From NCBI GenBank assembly GCA_963662175.1, contig OY759215.1, positions 14,187,079 through 14,251,078 of the forward strand: 64,000 bases of DNA. Reading direction: 5' to 3'. Within the stretch, counting starts at the first letter, position 1, and every line of letters starts with the position of its first letter. Of this stretch, positions 23,340-33,127 are shown piece after piece. This DNA comes from Aradus depressus. Its lineage: Eukaryota > Arthropoda > Insecta > Hemiptera > Aradidae. Position numbers and translations under genes: made by a program. The notes beneath the pieces were generated by a model. It searched no databases. It was not told where the DNA came from and worked only from the letters and a program-made list of their open reading frames with translations.

Positions 23340-23900
23340 AAGTTGTAGTTGAATCAACGGCAATGTATACATCAAATCGAGCAAATTAATCAATTAACTT
23401 TTCGCTCCCCCCCAAAACCAGTGACCGTTTGCGCTAATATTCAACAGTTGACTTACATAGGGGCTCCTAAATCCTCATACTAAATTTTGTAGTTCCCCCT
23501 CCCCTTTGGCCGATTTGAATTTGAAAATCGATAGATGTTGTACCTACTTATGGGAATTTGCTCACACAAATAAAATTTTTTGTAAATACATTCATTCTGA
23601 CCGCAGTTATTACAGCTTTTAAGTTAAGCCTCCCTCTAATCCTCCCTCCTTTCCTACGGCCGCTTTGGCTGGAAAACAAAAGGTGTCATCGTTAGAAGGT
23701 TCTGGATTCACATATAACATTTTGTGTCAATACATTCATTCTTTTGGGAGTTATCGTGTTCACAGATGCACAGACAGACAATTTTTTTTTTCCTATTTGG
23801 AATCTAGAGGTCGGAAAACATGAAATTCGGTTGAAAACTCCGCATTGAATTTTTGACCGAATACATAACTTCCCCTATACTTCGTAAAGCTGAAGAATTT
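23340..23900 (+). repeat. R2 dispersed repeat, reference full-length copy
   Basis: About 560 bases. Order: start (GTGAATCAcCGGCAATGTAC, TTCCCC), CCAGTCGACCGTTTGGGC, TTGACTTACATAGGGGC and TCCTCATACTAAATTTTGT. Then come two or three ~160-base modules, each with TTTGTGTCGATACATTCATT, CGGCAGTTATTAGAGTTTTT, GAGTTGAGCC, a C/T-rich stretch and CGGCCGATTTGGCTGAAAAT. It ends CAGACAGAC, CATGAAATTCCGTTGAAAAC, ATAACTTCCCC. In several copies the ends (TACTTCCCC ... GGGGAAGTA) are inverted complements. No coding potential; a non-autonomous DNA element or an ancient retroposon are both possible. Confidence 0.75.
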
Positions 23901-24129
23901 AAAATATTTCAGAGCAATATTGTAACTGCATAGCCAGGGGGAGTTCCAAGACGAAATTCCAACCCTTTTCTTACCTAGTATTGTACTTGTAATTGTACTT
24001 TTTGGTACAATTGTACATAAATTCAATATTTTTTTCTATTTTCTATTTTTTTTTTTTACTTTTTCCTTTTAAAAGTTATAACATTTAGTATAGTTTTTTT
24101 CATGTCTATATTATTATATAAAGGCTTGG

Positions 24130-24780
24130 ATTTAAACGCACAGTAAAAAAAAATTTGCTTACCGAATAAGAAAGGTTAATTACACAGTACAAAATGATAA
24201 ATTCACAGTAAAATGCAACACTGTAAATACAATTTTAAACCAATAACTAAAAATGTATTGCCTAGTAAGTTAAACCATTAAGACTGTTAATAAGGCGCGG
24301 TAGAAAATTTCTTAACACTCGGTAAAAAATTTGAATGCCCAGCAAAAAAATTAAATACTAAGATTTAAAATGCACAGTACAAAACTGCAGTGTACCGAGT
24401 GAATCCAGATGTATCCGAAGAAATAAAATTTTAACCCTCCTGGTCCTTTTAGTGGAACAGTCCAGGTTCTCCTGATATAAAGAAATACCGTGAATATATC
24501 CTTTTTACTGGGCGTTTATTTTGTTTACCAAACGTTAAATATTATTCTACCAGCATTTCATTTATTTACTGTGAATATATCCTTCTTACCGTGAGATTAT
24601 TTTTTTTTTTTACTATTCGTTTACTTTTATAACCATGCTATAAATTTATTACACTGAATTTAGTCTTGTAAATGTGAATTAATTTTGTTACTGTGAATAA
24701 TATGTTTTCTACTGAACGTTAATTACTGTGTACAACTTTTTGTTACTGTACATTTAATTTTCATCATTTTATAAAGATCC
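24130..24780. repeat. Degenerate short-motif array that inverts midway
   Basis: From ~24140 to ~24400 the motif is (T)CACAGTA(C)AAAA at irregular ~20-25-base spacing. From ~24480 to ~24780 it is the complement, TTTACTGTGAAT/TTACTGTACA, at similar spacing. The whole forms a large imperfect palindrome of short units around a non-repetitive centre (24420-24470). Confidence 0.5.
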
Positions 24781-25724
24781 TCTCTCCTGACAGACGGCCC
24801 TAGTCACTGTCAGTATATTTTTTAATAATAATAATAATTTAAATAATTCATTGTAATAGGATACGTTAAAAGAATTTATACATTAAGATAGCTTATAAAT
24901 AAGATTTATAACTAATTACTTGAGTCTAACACACGTATGAATAGTAGTAATAACAACACTATTAAAAAAAAGTAAAAAGTTAAATGAAATTAATAAATAA
25001 ATATGTACTTAAAAATATATGAGCAAAAAAAATATTAATACAGATGCATCTAAAATAAGTAGATACACCATTCATCATACTAGATACAAGAATATCCCAT
25101 ATTTTGTTGCATATCAAACTTATTGTAATTGTCTAAAACTTTATTTTTTTTAATCTTCTAAGTAGTGGAAATAATCGTGGTCTGGATAAGCCCCTGTAGA
25201 AAAAACTGAAGACTGTATCTGGAGGATGATCAGAGGACTACTGAAACGGAGGACTGAGCCGTGGGATTTGAGCTGAGACTGTACTGATAAAGTTAAGTAC
25301 TGACTCAGTAGACTTGCTCGCTAAACACAACACCAGAAAAGAAAAGAAAATACTATCAGAGAATCTTACTGAAAAAAAAAAAAAAAAATGTGGCAAGAAC
25401 AACGGATTTTTTTTTGTTTTTTCTTATACCTTCAGTATAAGGAAGTATTGTAATCGAGCGAAAATCTAAGATCTAGTTTCCAACAGAATTTCATTTTCGA
25501 AGGTCTCCTGAATACATTTCGACAATTGACCTCCAACTCTCTTGAAATTTGAGATTTTGTCCTAATTCAGAAAAAAAAAAATTAAAGGCACATTTATCGA
25601 AAAATTATTCCCTACAAATATTGTTCCACATTAGATTTCAAACCAACAAAACGCTTACAGATTTTAGAAAGACCCAATACGTACAGAATTATAGTGCTCC
25701 AAAGAATGTGCAATACATTTCTAT
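24781..25724. other. Anonymous AT-rich DNA
   Basis: (AAT)n at about 24823-24840 and an A run at 25371-25388. No features supported. Confidence 0.4.
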
Positions 25725-26002
25725 AGGTTGGTTAGGTTTAAGTTTTATGACTCATGCCCCGGCTTTAACTACGATGTCATATCGCCTACTACCAGAGCGC
25801 TCTTTCGTCACTCTGGTGGACTTGAGCCCGACTCTACTATGGGAGCTGAATCCTAAATTTTTATTCTCCTAGGGTAGGGGTCTTTAACGAGTGAGTACCT
25901 GACATCGTACAGACTCGGGGCCATCACTTAACGACCCATTCGAAGGACGGCGTGCTTAAATGCCTTGGCCGGGTTTCGAACCCACGATCTTCAGCTCAGA
26001 AG
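25725..26002 (-). repeat. SINE copy, nearly full length
   Basis: GGTTGGTTAGGTT tail, complete tail domain and core. The hairpin is deleted (GGCGTGCTTAAATGCCTTGG), then the tRNA-like head (GGGTTTCGAACCC). Confidence 0.85.
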
Positions 26003-26056
26003 AAAATAATTATCATTGTGGATTAATTCCAGGGAGATGTAAACGAATACTCATAT

Positions 26057-26305
26057 GTGATAGTAAGATAGGGACGAGATTTCTCATAGAAATAAAAGAC
26101 GTCTTCCCACTTATTTTTGACCGGGACCGCCATCTGGCCCACCTTCTCACCTGAACAGCTTAGAGGCTAAAGGACAACAGGCCTCCTTTAACCTCTACGC
26201 TATACTGATGGGATGAGCTATTGATGACGCGGTTGCGTTCAAAACCGATTTTTTGGTCAAAAATAAAACTAGTGGGAAGTCAATGTCTTATTTCTACGGG
26301 TAGCA
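26057..26305. mobile_element. PLE-2 pseudo-LTR remnants in inverted orientation
   Basis: 26057-26135 matches the PLE-2 extreme end on the minus strand (GGGACGAGATTTCTCATAGA, AATAAAAGACGTCTTCCCAC). 26200-26305 matches the same end on the plus strand, preceded by a degraded family-B hammerhead (TTGATGACGCGGTTGCGTT, GAAA changed to CAAA). Together they form a small head-to-head pair like PLE-1. Confidence 0.6.
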
Positions 26306-26324
26306 GGTATTATACAATAAGATA

Positions 26325-26656
26325 GGTTAGGTTTAGGTTTTATGACTCATTCCCGGGCTTTAACTACAAGGTCATATCGCCTACTACCAGAGCGCTCTTT
26401 CGTCACTCTGGTAGAGATGAGCCCGACTCTACTATGGGAGTCCTAAATTTTTATTCACCTAGGGCAGGGGTCTTTAAGGAGTATCTGACATCGTACATGT
26501 TCGGGACCATCGCTTTACGTCCAAAGGTTCGAAGGACGGCGTGCTTAAGTTTATTTTACCTCCCAGATAAAATAAACTAAGGGCCTCGGTCGGGTTTCAA
26601 ACCCACGATCTTGAGCTCAGATGGCAAGCACGCTTACCAATGAGCTACCAGCGCCC
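26325..26656 (-). repeat. Full-length SINE, reference copy (subfamily A), 12-bp target duplication
   Basis: Bounded by TACAATAAGATA at 26313-26324 and 26657-26668. In the sense direction (minus strand) it has a tRNA-like head with A box (TAGCTCATTGGTA) and B box (GGTTTGAAACC). Then comes an 11-bp-stem hairpin (AGTTTATTTTA ... TAAAATAAACT) and a central core around CCTTCG..., GTACGATGTCAGATACTC. The tail domain follows (CTCTACCAGAGTGACGAAAG, AGCGCTCTGGTAGTAGGCGA) and the end is AAACCTAACC. It has no protein and would depend on a LINE for mobility. The CCTTCGGATGGGACG core resembles central domains shared by SINE superfamilies across invertebrates (MetaSINE-like), but I cannot confirm the match. 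Confidence 0.9.
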
Positions 26657-26699
26657 TACAATAAGATAAAAAAAAAAGGTAAAACATCCTGGACCAAGT

Positions 26700-26928
26700 A
26701 GGTACAGGGGAAGTTATATAATCGGTCAAAAATCCAGTTGAATTTTCACAACCCCCTGAAACTAATTCTGACAAAAAACAAATATTTTTGTGTGCCAGTA
26801 ACAGTTATAGTGTCCATCGATAGATATACTCGTAATTCCCAATAGAAAGGATGTGTCCAGATGAACGTAAGTACCCTATTTAATTTCAGTCAAATCCAGT
26901 GAGGTTAGAGGGGACGTAACTTGAAAAA
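26700..26928 (-). repeat. R2 fragment
   Basis: It has GGGGAAGTTATATAATCGGT, CAAAAATCCAGTTGAATTTT, AACAGTTATAGTG and CATCGATAGATATACTCG, the R2 terminal part reversed. Confidence 0.6.
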
Positions 26929-26995
26929 GGCTCGGGACTATCCGAAGAACGGCATGCTCGAGATTTTTTATTTTCCAGTTAAAAACCCAAAGAGC
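26929..26995 (-). repeat. SINE fragment, subfamily B
   Basis: The minus strand reads GGGTTTTT...AAAAAATC (hairpin), then GAGCATGCCGTTCTTCGGAT. It is truncated on both sides. The segment copied to 32.12 kb starts inside this hairpin. Confidence 0.6.
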
Positions 26996-27329
26996 CTGTT
27001 GACTGTATAAACTGAAAGTATATTAAAAGTGTTCAAAACAGTGTAGATTTACTAATTGATTGGGATGTGGATGCTGTGATATCGGGGTAAGAGGAACCGA
27101 CAAAGCAATCAATCACAGATATCACCGTATCACATTACCTGCTCCATGTACCGACAGGCACAAAACGACATGCCAAACGAAACGTTCCAATAAATTCCAA
27201 TAACTCATTCAGACAGGAGGCGATTTCATGGATAAAATATAAAAAACTTCGGTGAATCACCAGCATTGTATTTCTCGAGTGCGAATTAATCTACTAAGTT
27301 ATTATTATATTATTTGTTTAGTGTAGTTT
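26964..27329 (+). repeat. Source segment 1 of the chimeric duplication at 32.12 kb
   Basis: 366 bases reappear at 32120-32485 with one difference seen (GGGGT versus GGAGT). It includes an R2 start-like phrase (GGTGAATCACCAGCATTG). No coding function recognised. Confidence 0.9.
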
Positions 27330-29198
27330 TGTAGCGATATCAAAAGTTGACATTCTCATTTCACATTATTTTTTTTTACCTGTCTCTTTTGTGGAATTGC
27401 CACAGATTATATTTGTCGGAATGAGCAGTTGGTGGGGCCTTCTTTCCGAGACTTTGTATATATAGATCGCCAACTATCAATAAATTTTTCACTGAAAGTA
27501 AGACACAAAATGGTACTAACCAGACAGACGTGGATTATAAAAAATGCAAGTAGAAATTTCAATAATAATATACCTGCTTATAGTTGTATGTAATTTCGCC
27601 ATATATAAGTAGAAAATGGACGATGAAAAATATGTATATTGTGTAAATATTGTTGTTTTGTGTCTCTTGGTGACAAAACAGTTTCAAGAACCTTGTGAAT
27701 TAGTGTTGTGCGAAAAATATAAATAGACAATAATAACAAGGATAACCCGGATGAAACCTGCCTTGTTTCTCAGACATTCGTCCCCAGTATATATTTCAAA
27801 AATGTTACCTTTTATTTTTGTATGCTCAATTCCACCTGAGATGAATTTCTATCACCCAAAATTAATTGTGGATAATGAAAAAATAGAAAAGAGACATATA
27901 CAGTACTCCAGAAGAATATTCCATCAAAATATACAACATTGGCAGCGGAAATGCACTTCCATTATCATCCGCTAACGTCATTTGTTTTCGAACATTCTAG
28001 AACTTTCCAGATGGACAGATTTCAGATCGTGAGTTGCTTGTCAGGTCCTGAAGAGATAGTGTGTTCGAATGGGCTTCTCTTCAAGACTTACAATTACTCA
28101 AAAAGTTTTGTCCAAACAAGTGTCCTCCCTTCTTATGAACGCAAGCTGGATCTGCGGACCACCTATGCAGTTCATATTATTAATCTAATTGAAATTCAAT
28201 CATCTACCATTTGCAATATGAACCTTCAGCTATTTCTCCGGTAAAAGACTTCCATATTCATCTCACCAAATTCATCTTTTGAACATCCATTTTCCTGTAT
28301 CTATGTTTTATGAATTCCAGTCCACCTCTACCATGATGTAAATATCCCAACTCTAAAGGAGCAGTTGAAGCCATCATTCAACCCTAAAATGTCCTCGATC
28401 TTTCTGGCGGAATCGACTGGACATTTTTCTAAGGATTCGGGTGAAGTTGAACAATTTTTTTTTTAGTCACCAAGAGAGTTTTGTCGAATTTATTTTATTT
28501 CATAATCTCAGTGATTCAAAATTTGTTTGCATTTGCCTGTAGATATATATATCTTCTATTGTTTGTTAAATTCATAATGTCGTCTATGTGGCCATTATCT
28601 TATGTTATATTATCATTCTCTTTTGGTAAAGTACCTATATGTTAATTTATAATTGTATGTGTACATTTCAATGAGATCGCTCACTACAGAATTTAGGCTT
28701 ACATTACTCTTCTAGTGTAAGAGTCGGGGAAATTAACCCTTAATTTAATAAAAACACTTGATAATTCTAAAGTTTTTTTGTTCAGCGCCTCACGCAAATC
28801 TCATTATATATATTTATATGATTTTTTTTTGTTATATATTTTTTTTTTGTTTTCAATTTATAATATATACATTTCCTTTAAAGTCGTGAGTTATTATTTA
28901 CATTTCTGATTTTTCTTCAATTGTTTGATGGAAGGGCAGTTTTAATAGAGTGTAAACTTTGTTCAGGCTGATCATCCTATAATATACAACCAAATTAATA
29001 CCACAAGCGGTTTGAAACATTGTGTTGTCCACGATCCGAAATCTTGGTGGGCCCACGAAAACCCTTTGGATTAGTGTATCTCTTTCCACTCTTTGTACAC
29101 CTGGGCATCACCCAGTGACATTGAGGGAAATTCTTTTATTTGCAGCATTTGGATGCCAGGTGAGACGGAGTTACGAACCCGCAACCAAAGGTAATTGC
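27330..29198. other. Single-copy-looking region with weak coding potential
   Basis: It contains no repeat recognised elsewhere in the window, unusual here. Open frames at 27751-27975, 27939-28244 and 29022-29249 (plus) have plausible composition, but I recognise no domain. A possible 46-base exon lies at 29151-29196: preceded by TTTATTTGCAG and followed by GTAATT, it reads AFGCQVRRSYEPATK. This segment is exactly what is missing from the chimeric copy at 32.1-32.8 kb. Transcript evidence would be needed to call a gene. Confidence 0.25.
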
Positions 29199-29544
29199 AG
29201 TTTAATATTAAATTATTTAACGGGGTTAGAATCAAAATGGTTCAAATGACATTATTGAAAATTTTTCGTTAAGTGCATAATCGGGTACAAAACATAGTTC
29301 TATTCAGTAAAAAAGTTGTACAAGTGAAATCCCAGTGCTGAGATCTAGTGGCAAATCACTTATTCCATTTTGGTGACATGAACAAGTAATTTGAACATAT
29401 CAATAGTGATCCTGAAATTGAGTTTTTTATTCAATTTTATGGTTCGCTAACAGCAACTTTCACCATAAGCAAAAGACAAAATATTTCCGGTTTCGATAAA
29501 TTATAGATTTTCAAAATCAGTTAAGAACTTAATGCACAGTTTCT
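29199..29544 (+). repeat. Source segment 2 of the chimeric duplication at 32.48 kb
   Basis: 346 bases reappear, with no difference seen, at 32481-32826. It begins AGTTTAATATTAAATT and ends AATGCACAGTTTCT. Confidence 0.9.
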
Positions 29545-29589
29545 TCACAGTTTTAAAAATGTCACTTAGACCACTTTGATTCTAACCCC

Positions 29590-29643
29590 GTCATTTATTG
29601 TTTTAGCAATTATAGACGTTTCGAGAAGCAATCCCATCATCTA
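29590..29643 (-). mobile_element. PLE pseudo-LTR fragment, family-C hammerhead-like (partial)
   Basis: The minus strand reads GATGATGGGATTGCTTCTCG, then AAACGUC: the right half of a CUGAUGA core, an extra U, GGGA/UCUC stem II, GAAA, self-complementary ACGU and a C cleavage site. The CU of the core is lost where the SINE head abuts. Confidence 0.5.
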
Positions 29644-29938
29644 GGCGCCGGTAGTTCAGAGGTAGCGTGTCTGTTTACTGAGCTCAAGATCGCGGGTTCG
29701 AAACACGGTCGAGGCCCGTCTTTTATCTGGGAGCTGAAAAAACCTTGAGCTGGCCATCCTTCGGATGAGACGTTAAGAAATGATCCCGAGCTTGCACTAT
29801 GTGAAGCACTCGTTAAAGCCCCCTACTCTTAGTGAATGAAAATTTACGGTAAGAAAATTTAGGATTCCCATCGGGCTCATGTCCACCAGAGTGACGAAAG
29901 AGCGCTCTAGCTCTAGTAGGCGATATAACCTCGTACAC
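29643..29938 (+). repeat. SINE copy, subfamily B
   Basis: Head GGCGCCGGTAGTTCAGAGGT with B box GGTTCGAAACA, subfamily-B arm (TGAAAAAACCTTGAGC), core (CCTTCGGATGAGACG) and tail domain with a local CTCTAG duplication. Confidence 0.85.
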
Positions 29939-29989
29939 GTGTCACACTAACAAACTAACAGAGGACAGGAATTATTCTTAATTTTCGGA

Positions 29990-30240
29990 ATCACAGGGGA
30001 AACAATTTATGTTTGTACGAGTGTGTCCCGATAGAATATGATCAAAACCGCATAAAAATCCGAAATCGGCCAAAGGGAAGGGCATAATTAGAAGGGGGGC
30101 TTAACTCAAAAACCCAAATAACTGCCACTGTAATGATTGTATCGAGACAACATTTAGTAAAATTATTCTGAAATATTTATGTCAATCAACTATCGATTTA
30201 TAGCTCAAACGGTCGATTAGTTTTTAAAGGGGTATCGATG
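29990..30240 (-). repeat. R2 fragment
   Basis: It has AATCGGCCAAAGGGAAGGG, GGGGCTTAACTCAAAAAC, AATAACTGCC, then CAACTATCGATTTATAGCTC. Confidence 0.7.
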
Positions 30241-30652
30241 CTTTTTTTTTTTATCATAGAAAATTATAATGATTAAAATAATAAAGAAATATTTGGTAAA
30301 CATGATAATATTATGTTTGTTAATAAAACAGGTTTTCTGACAGTCTGATGACAAGTTTTTGTCCTTTGAGTTGAGGTGGTGGCTTTGTATGTTGAGAGAG
30401 TGGCAGAGGAAATATTAAATATTTTGTCCTCCTTTTGAAATAACTCGGCCCACTTCTTCAATTAAGTTAAGTGGCCTCTCCGTTTTATTTAGTTAATATA
30501 AGTTTCAACTTTTCCACCAGGCTTCAGCCCAATACCAAAAATAAATTCTTGACAATTTTTTTTTTTTTTTTGTAATTTAAGAATTTTGAACAAAACCAAG
30601 AAAATGATACATATATCTCATGGGAAAATTGGTTCATTTTTTTTTTTTTTTC
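30241..30652. other. Anonymous DNA
   Basis: Two T homopolymer runs (30559-30572 and 30638-30651). Nothing recognised. Confidence 0.35.
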
Positions 30653-31440
30653 GCAATGTACTTCCCTAGCACAAAATTAATCAATTAAGTATTCACTCTC
30701 CCTCTGAACCCAATCGATCATTTTGGTTAAAAATCAATAGCTGATTTATATAGAAACTTCCAAATCCTCATACTAAATTTCTTGTCCATACATTCCTTAC
30801 AACGACAAAACCCTTCCCTTTCCCTTACCCTCACCGCAGAAAATATGCATTATATGTATACAAATAAATTTTTTTGTCGCTACAGAAGAACCTCAATTAA
30901 TCGTGTCTCGATTATCCGTTTTCGCGATTAACCGTAGTGTGTAAGCAGTAAGTATAGGTTCCTAGAAACTTGCGAGGCTGATTCAGAGGACGATGAGAGT
31001 GACAAAGATGACAGTTTTGGCGCTAAAGAATAAAACATTCAAACAAGTCAAGCAATGGAAGCAGTTGATGTCCTCCTAAACTTCTACGAACAGGAAAATT
31101 TTGATTTCCATGACTTTATGAATTTGAGGAAAATCATTTCAAACCACAAAAAACAAAGAAGGATTATTTCATATTTCAAGCCCTGATAACGTTATAACAT
31201 GACAATGTACACACATATGTATATAATTCGTTAAATAAAAAGTGTCTCGATTAACCGAGGTTTTCATTTATCCGTGCGACCTCTCCCCCCATTACCCCGG
31301 ATAATCAAGGTTCTACTGTATTATTCATTCTAGCGGCAGTTACCGTGTAACACAGATAGACAAATAGAATTTTTTTTTCATTTTGGAATTAGAGGGTTCG
31401 ACCGATTACATACATAACTTTCCGTATAATTCATAGAGCT
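30653..31440 (+). repeat. R2 copy interrupted by a Tigger-like element
   Basis: The left part (AATGTACTTCCCTAGCAC to TTTTTTGTCGC) and right part (TTATTCATTCTAGCGGCAGT to GACCGATTACATACATAACT) join perfectly as one R2 if 30883-31318 plus one TA is removed. Confidence 0.75.
30883..31318 (+). mobile_element. Tigger/pogo-like DNA transposon, internally deleted
   Basis: 436 bases flanked by TA duplications (30881-30882 and 31319-31320), the target of the Tc1/mariner/pogo superfamily. Terminal inverted repeats: CAGAAGAACCTCAATTAATC on the left, complement of GATAATCAAGGTTCTACTG on the right. A second internal pair carries GATTAACCG / TCGATTAACCGAGG. Between them is the end of a transposase-like frame (near 31050-31185: AMEAVDVLLNFYEQENFDF, then LRKIISNHKKQRRI), typical of the Tigger C-terminus. 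The DDE domain is absent, so it cannot move itself. Confidence 0.75.
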
Positions 31441-31479
31441 GGGGAATTTAAATGATCATTATGGCCAGCCCCGATTCCA

Positions 31480-31745
31480 AAAACTTTATATATATCCAGA
31501 ACCCTATAAGGGCGACACATTGATTTTCAGTCAAATCGGCCATAGGGATGGGAGGAAGATTAGAGGGGAGCTTAACTCAAAAACCCTAATTACATCCGAT
31601 GCACTGGAATGTTTCTATGTAAGTTCACTATTAAATTTTAGCCAAAAACCGTAGATTGGTTTTAAAGGAAGGGCAAAAAATGTATTTATTAATTCGTGCA
31701 GGAGAAGTGATTCGTCAACGACTTTTTATTATTTTGCATCCTGTG
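31480..31745 (-). repeat. R2 fragment
   Basis: It has CCAGAACCCTATAAGGGCGA, GATTTTCAGTCAAATCGGCC and GAGCTTAACTCAAAAACCCT, ending GAAGTGATTCGTCAACGAC. Confidence 0.7.
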
Positions 31746-31844
31746 AAAAAAAAATTCCAGGTTTGGCTTAAATGAGAAACTAGAATTACTTGGTATACTA
31801 AACTGTACAAAATCTTTACAGTTTACTGAGCAATATACTGCATT

Positions 31845-31977
31845 GCCACTCAGAGATAGTGTGCTTGTCTACTAGGTGCAAGATTGAGGGTTCGAAACCC
31901 TGCAGACGTCCTTGAGCACGCCGTCCTTCGGAATGTACGTTAAGCGATGTTTTCGAGCCTGTACGATGTCAGGTACT
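31845..31977 (+). repeat. SINE fragment, head and core with deleted hairpin
   Basis: Diverged head (GGTTCGAAACCC), direct junction to CCTTGAGCACGCCGTCCTTC, and a core to ATGTCAGGTAC. The tail domain is replaced by PLE-3 sequence. Confidence 0.75.
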
Positions 31978-32119
31978 TTCACAGGTTGCAAAATACAATA
32001 TATGTAGTCTAACTTCTCAAGATTTTATTAATTTTTGATAGCTGGCTTTCGAGATTGCCCTCATCATCAGGCAATCTACAAAAAAATCATAATTTAGTAA
32101 CAAAGAAACAATTATAAAG
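31978..32119 (-). mobile_element. PLE-3 pseudo-LTR copy 1 with hammerhead at 32037-32070
   Basis: The minus strand carries an intact core CTGATGA, extra U, stem II (GAGG with UCUC, one G-U pair), GAAA, AGCCAGCU and cleavage A at 32039. 32016-32123 repeats at 32825-32932 with a few differences. The copy ends where the chimeric block begins (TTATAAAGTTTT). Confidence 0.75.
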
Positions 32120-32826
32120 TTTTTTATTTTCCAGTTAAAAACCCAAAGAGCCTGTTGACTGTATAAACTGAAAGTATATTAAAAGTGTTCAAAACAGTGT
32201 AGATTTACTAATTGATTGGGATGTGGATGCTGTGATATCGGAGTAAGAGGAACCGACAAAGCAATCAATCACAGATATCACCGTATCACATTACCTGCTC
32301 CATGTACCGACAGGCACAAAACGACATGCCAAACGAAACGTTCCAATAAATTCCAATAACTCATTCAGACAGGAGGCGATTTCATGGATAAAATATAAAA
32401 AACTTCGGTGAATCACCAGCATTGTATTTCTCGAGTGCGAATTAATCTACTAAGTTATTATTATATTATTTGTTTAGTGTAGTTTAATATTAAATTATTT
32501 AACGGGGTTAGAATCAAAATGGTTCAAATGACATTATTGAAAATTTTTCGTTAAGTGCATAATCGGGTACAAAACATAGTTCTATTCAGTAAAAAAGTTG
32601 TACAAGTGAAATCCCAGTGCTGAGATCTAGTGGCAAATCACTTATTCCATTTTGGTGACATGAACAAGTAATTTGAACATATCAATAGTGATCCTGAAAT
32701 TGAGTTTTTTATTCAATTTTATGGTTCGCTAACAGCAACTTTCACCATAAGCAAAAGACAAAATATTTCCGGTTTCGATAAATTATAGATTTTCAAAATC
32801 AGTTAAGAACTTAATGCACAGTTTCT
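32120..32826 (+). repeat. Chimeric duplicated block between two PLE-3 pseudo-LTRs
   Basis: 32120-32485 copies 26964-27329 and 32481-32826 copies 29199-29544. The join shares the microhomology AGTTT. In the source the two parts are 1869 bases apart. The join is not a canonical GT-AG splice: the acceptor side offers ...TTGCAG, but the donor side does not begin with GT in any allowed alignment. Its position between direct pseudo-LTR repeats suggests a template-switching or repair event during PLE insertion. Confidence 0.85.
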
Positions 32827-32845
32827 CAAGATTTTATTAATTTTT

Positions 32846-32879
32846 GATAGCCGGCTTTCGAGGTTGCCCTCATCATCAG
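32846..32879 (-). ncRNA. Family-A hammerhead ribozyme candidate
   Basis: Core CTGATGA, one extra U, stem II GAGG-GCAA-CCUC (a GNRA tetraloop), GAAA, self-complementary AGCCGGCU serving as stem III, cleavage A at 32848. Stem I in this copy has one mismatch and then GUU/CAA; related copies give UUGC/GCAA. All universally required core residues are present. The extra U before stem II departs from the standard core. Confidence 0.65.
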
Positions 32880-33127
32880 GCAATCTACAAAAAAATCATA
32901 ATTTAGTAACAAAGAAACAATTATAAAGTTTTGTTCGTTAAAATCCATAAAAAAGTAGTAATAAAATGTCAAGTGAATATAAATAAATTCAATCAATAAA
33001 AAAGCTAACAAAAATTAAATTAATATAAAGAGCTTTAAAAATAAACGTACTTGGTAAAATAATTTAATTCTCGTGACATGTATCAATAAATAAGATTTAA
33101 AAATTAAAATAAACGTATATAAAACTA

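Noticed and set aside
30341..30375. TCTGATGACAAGTTTTTGTCC as another hammerhead
   Set aside because: It contains TCTGATGA and a short stem, but lacks GAAA after the stem and any stem III or cleavage nucleotide.
30260..30480. Minus-strand 62-codon frame as a small gene
   Set aside because: AT-rich, no start context or motif, and no support beyond being open.
32481..32490. Spliced-transcript retrocopy explanation for the chimeric block
   Set aside because: No alignment of the 5-base overlap gives a GT donor, there is no poly(A), and neither source segment shows exon features. Microhomology-mediated joining fits better, though RNA data could overturn this.
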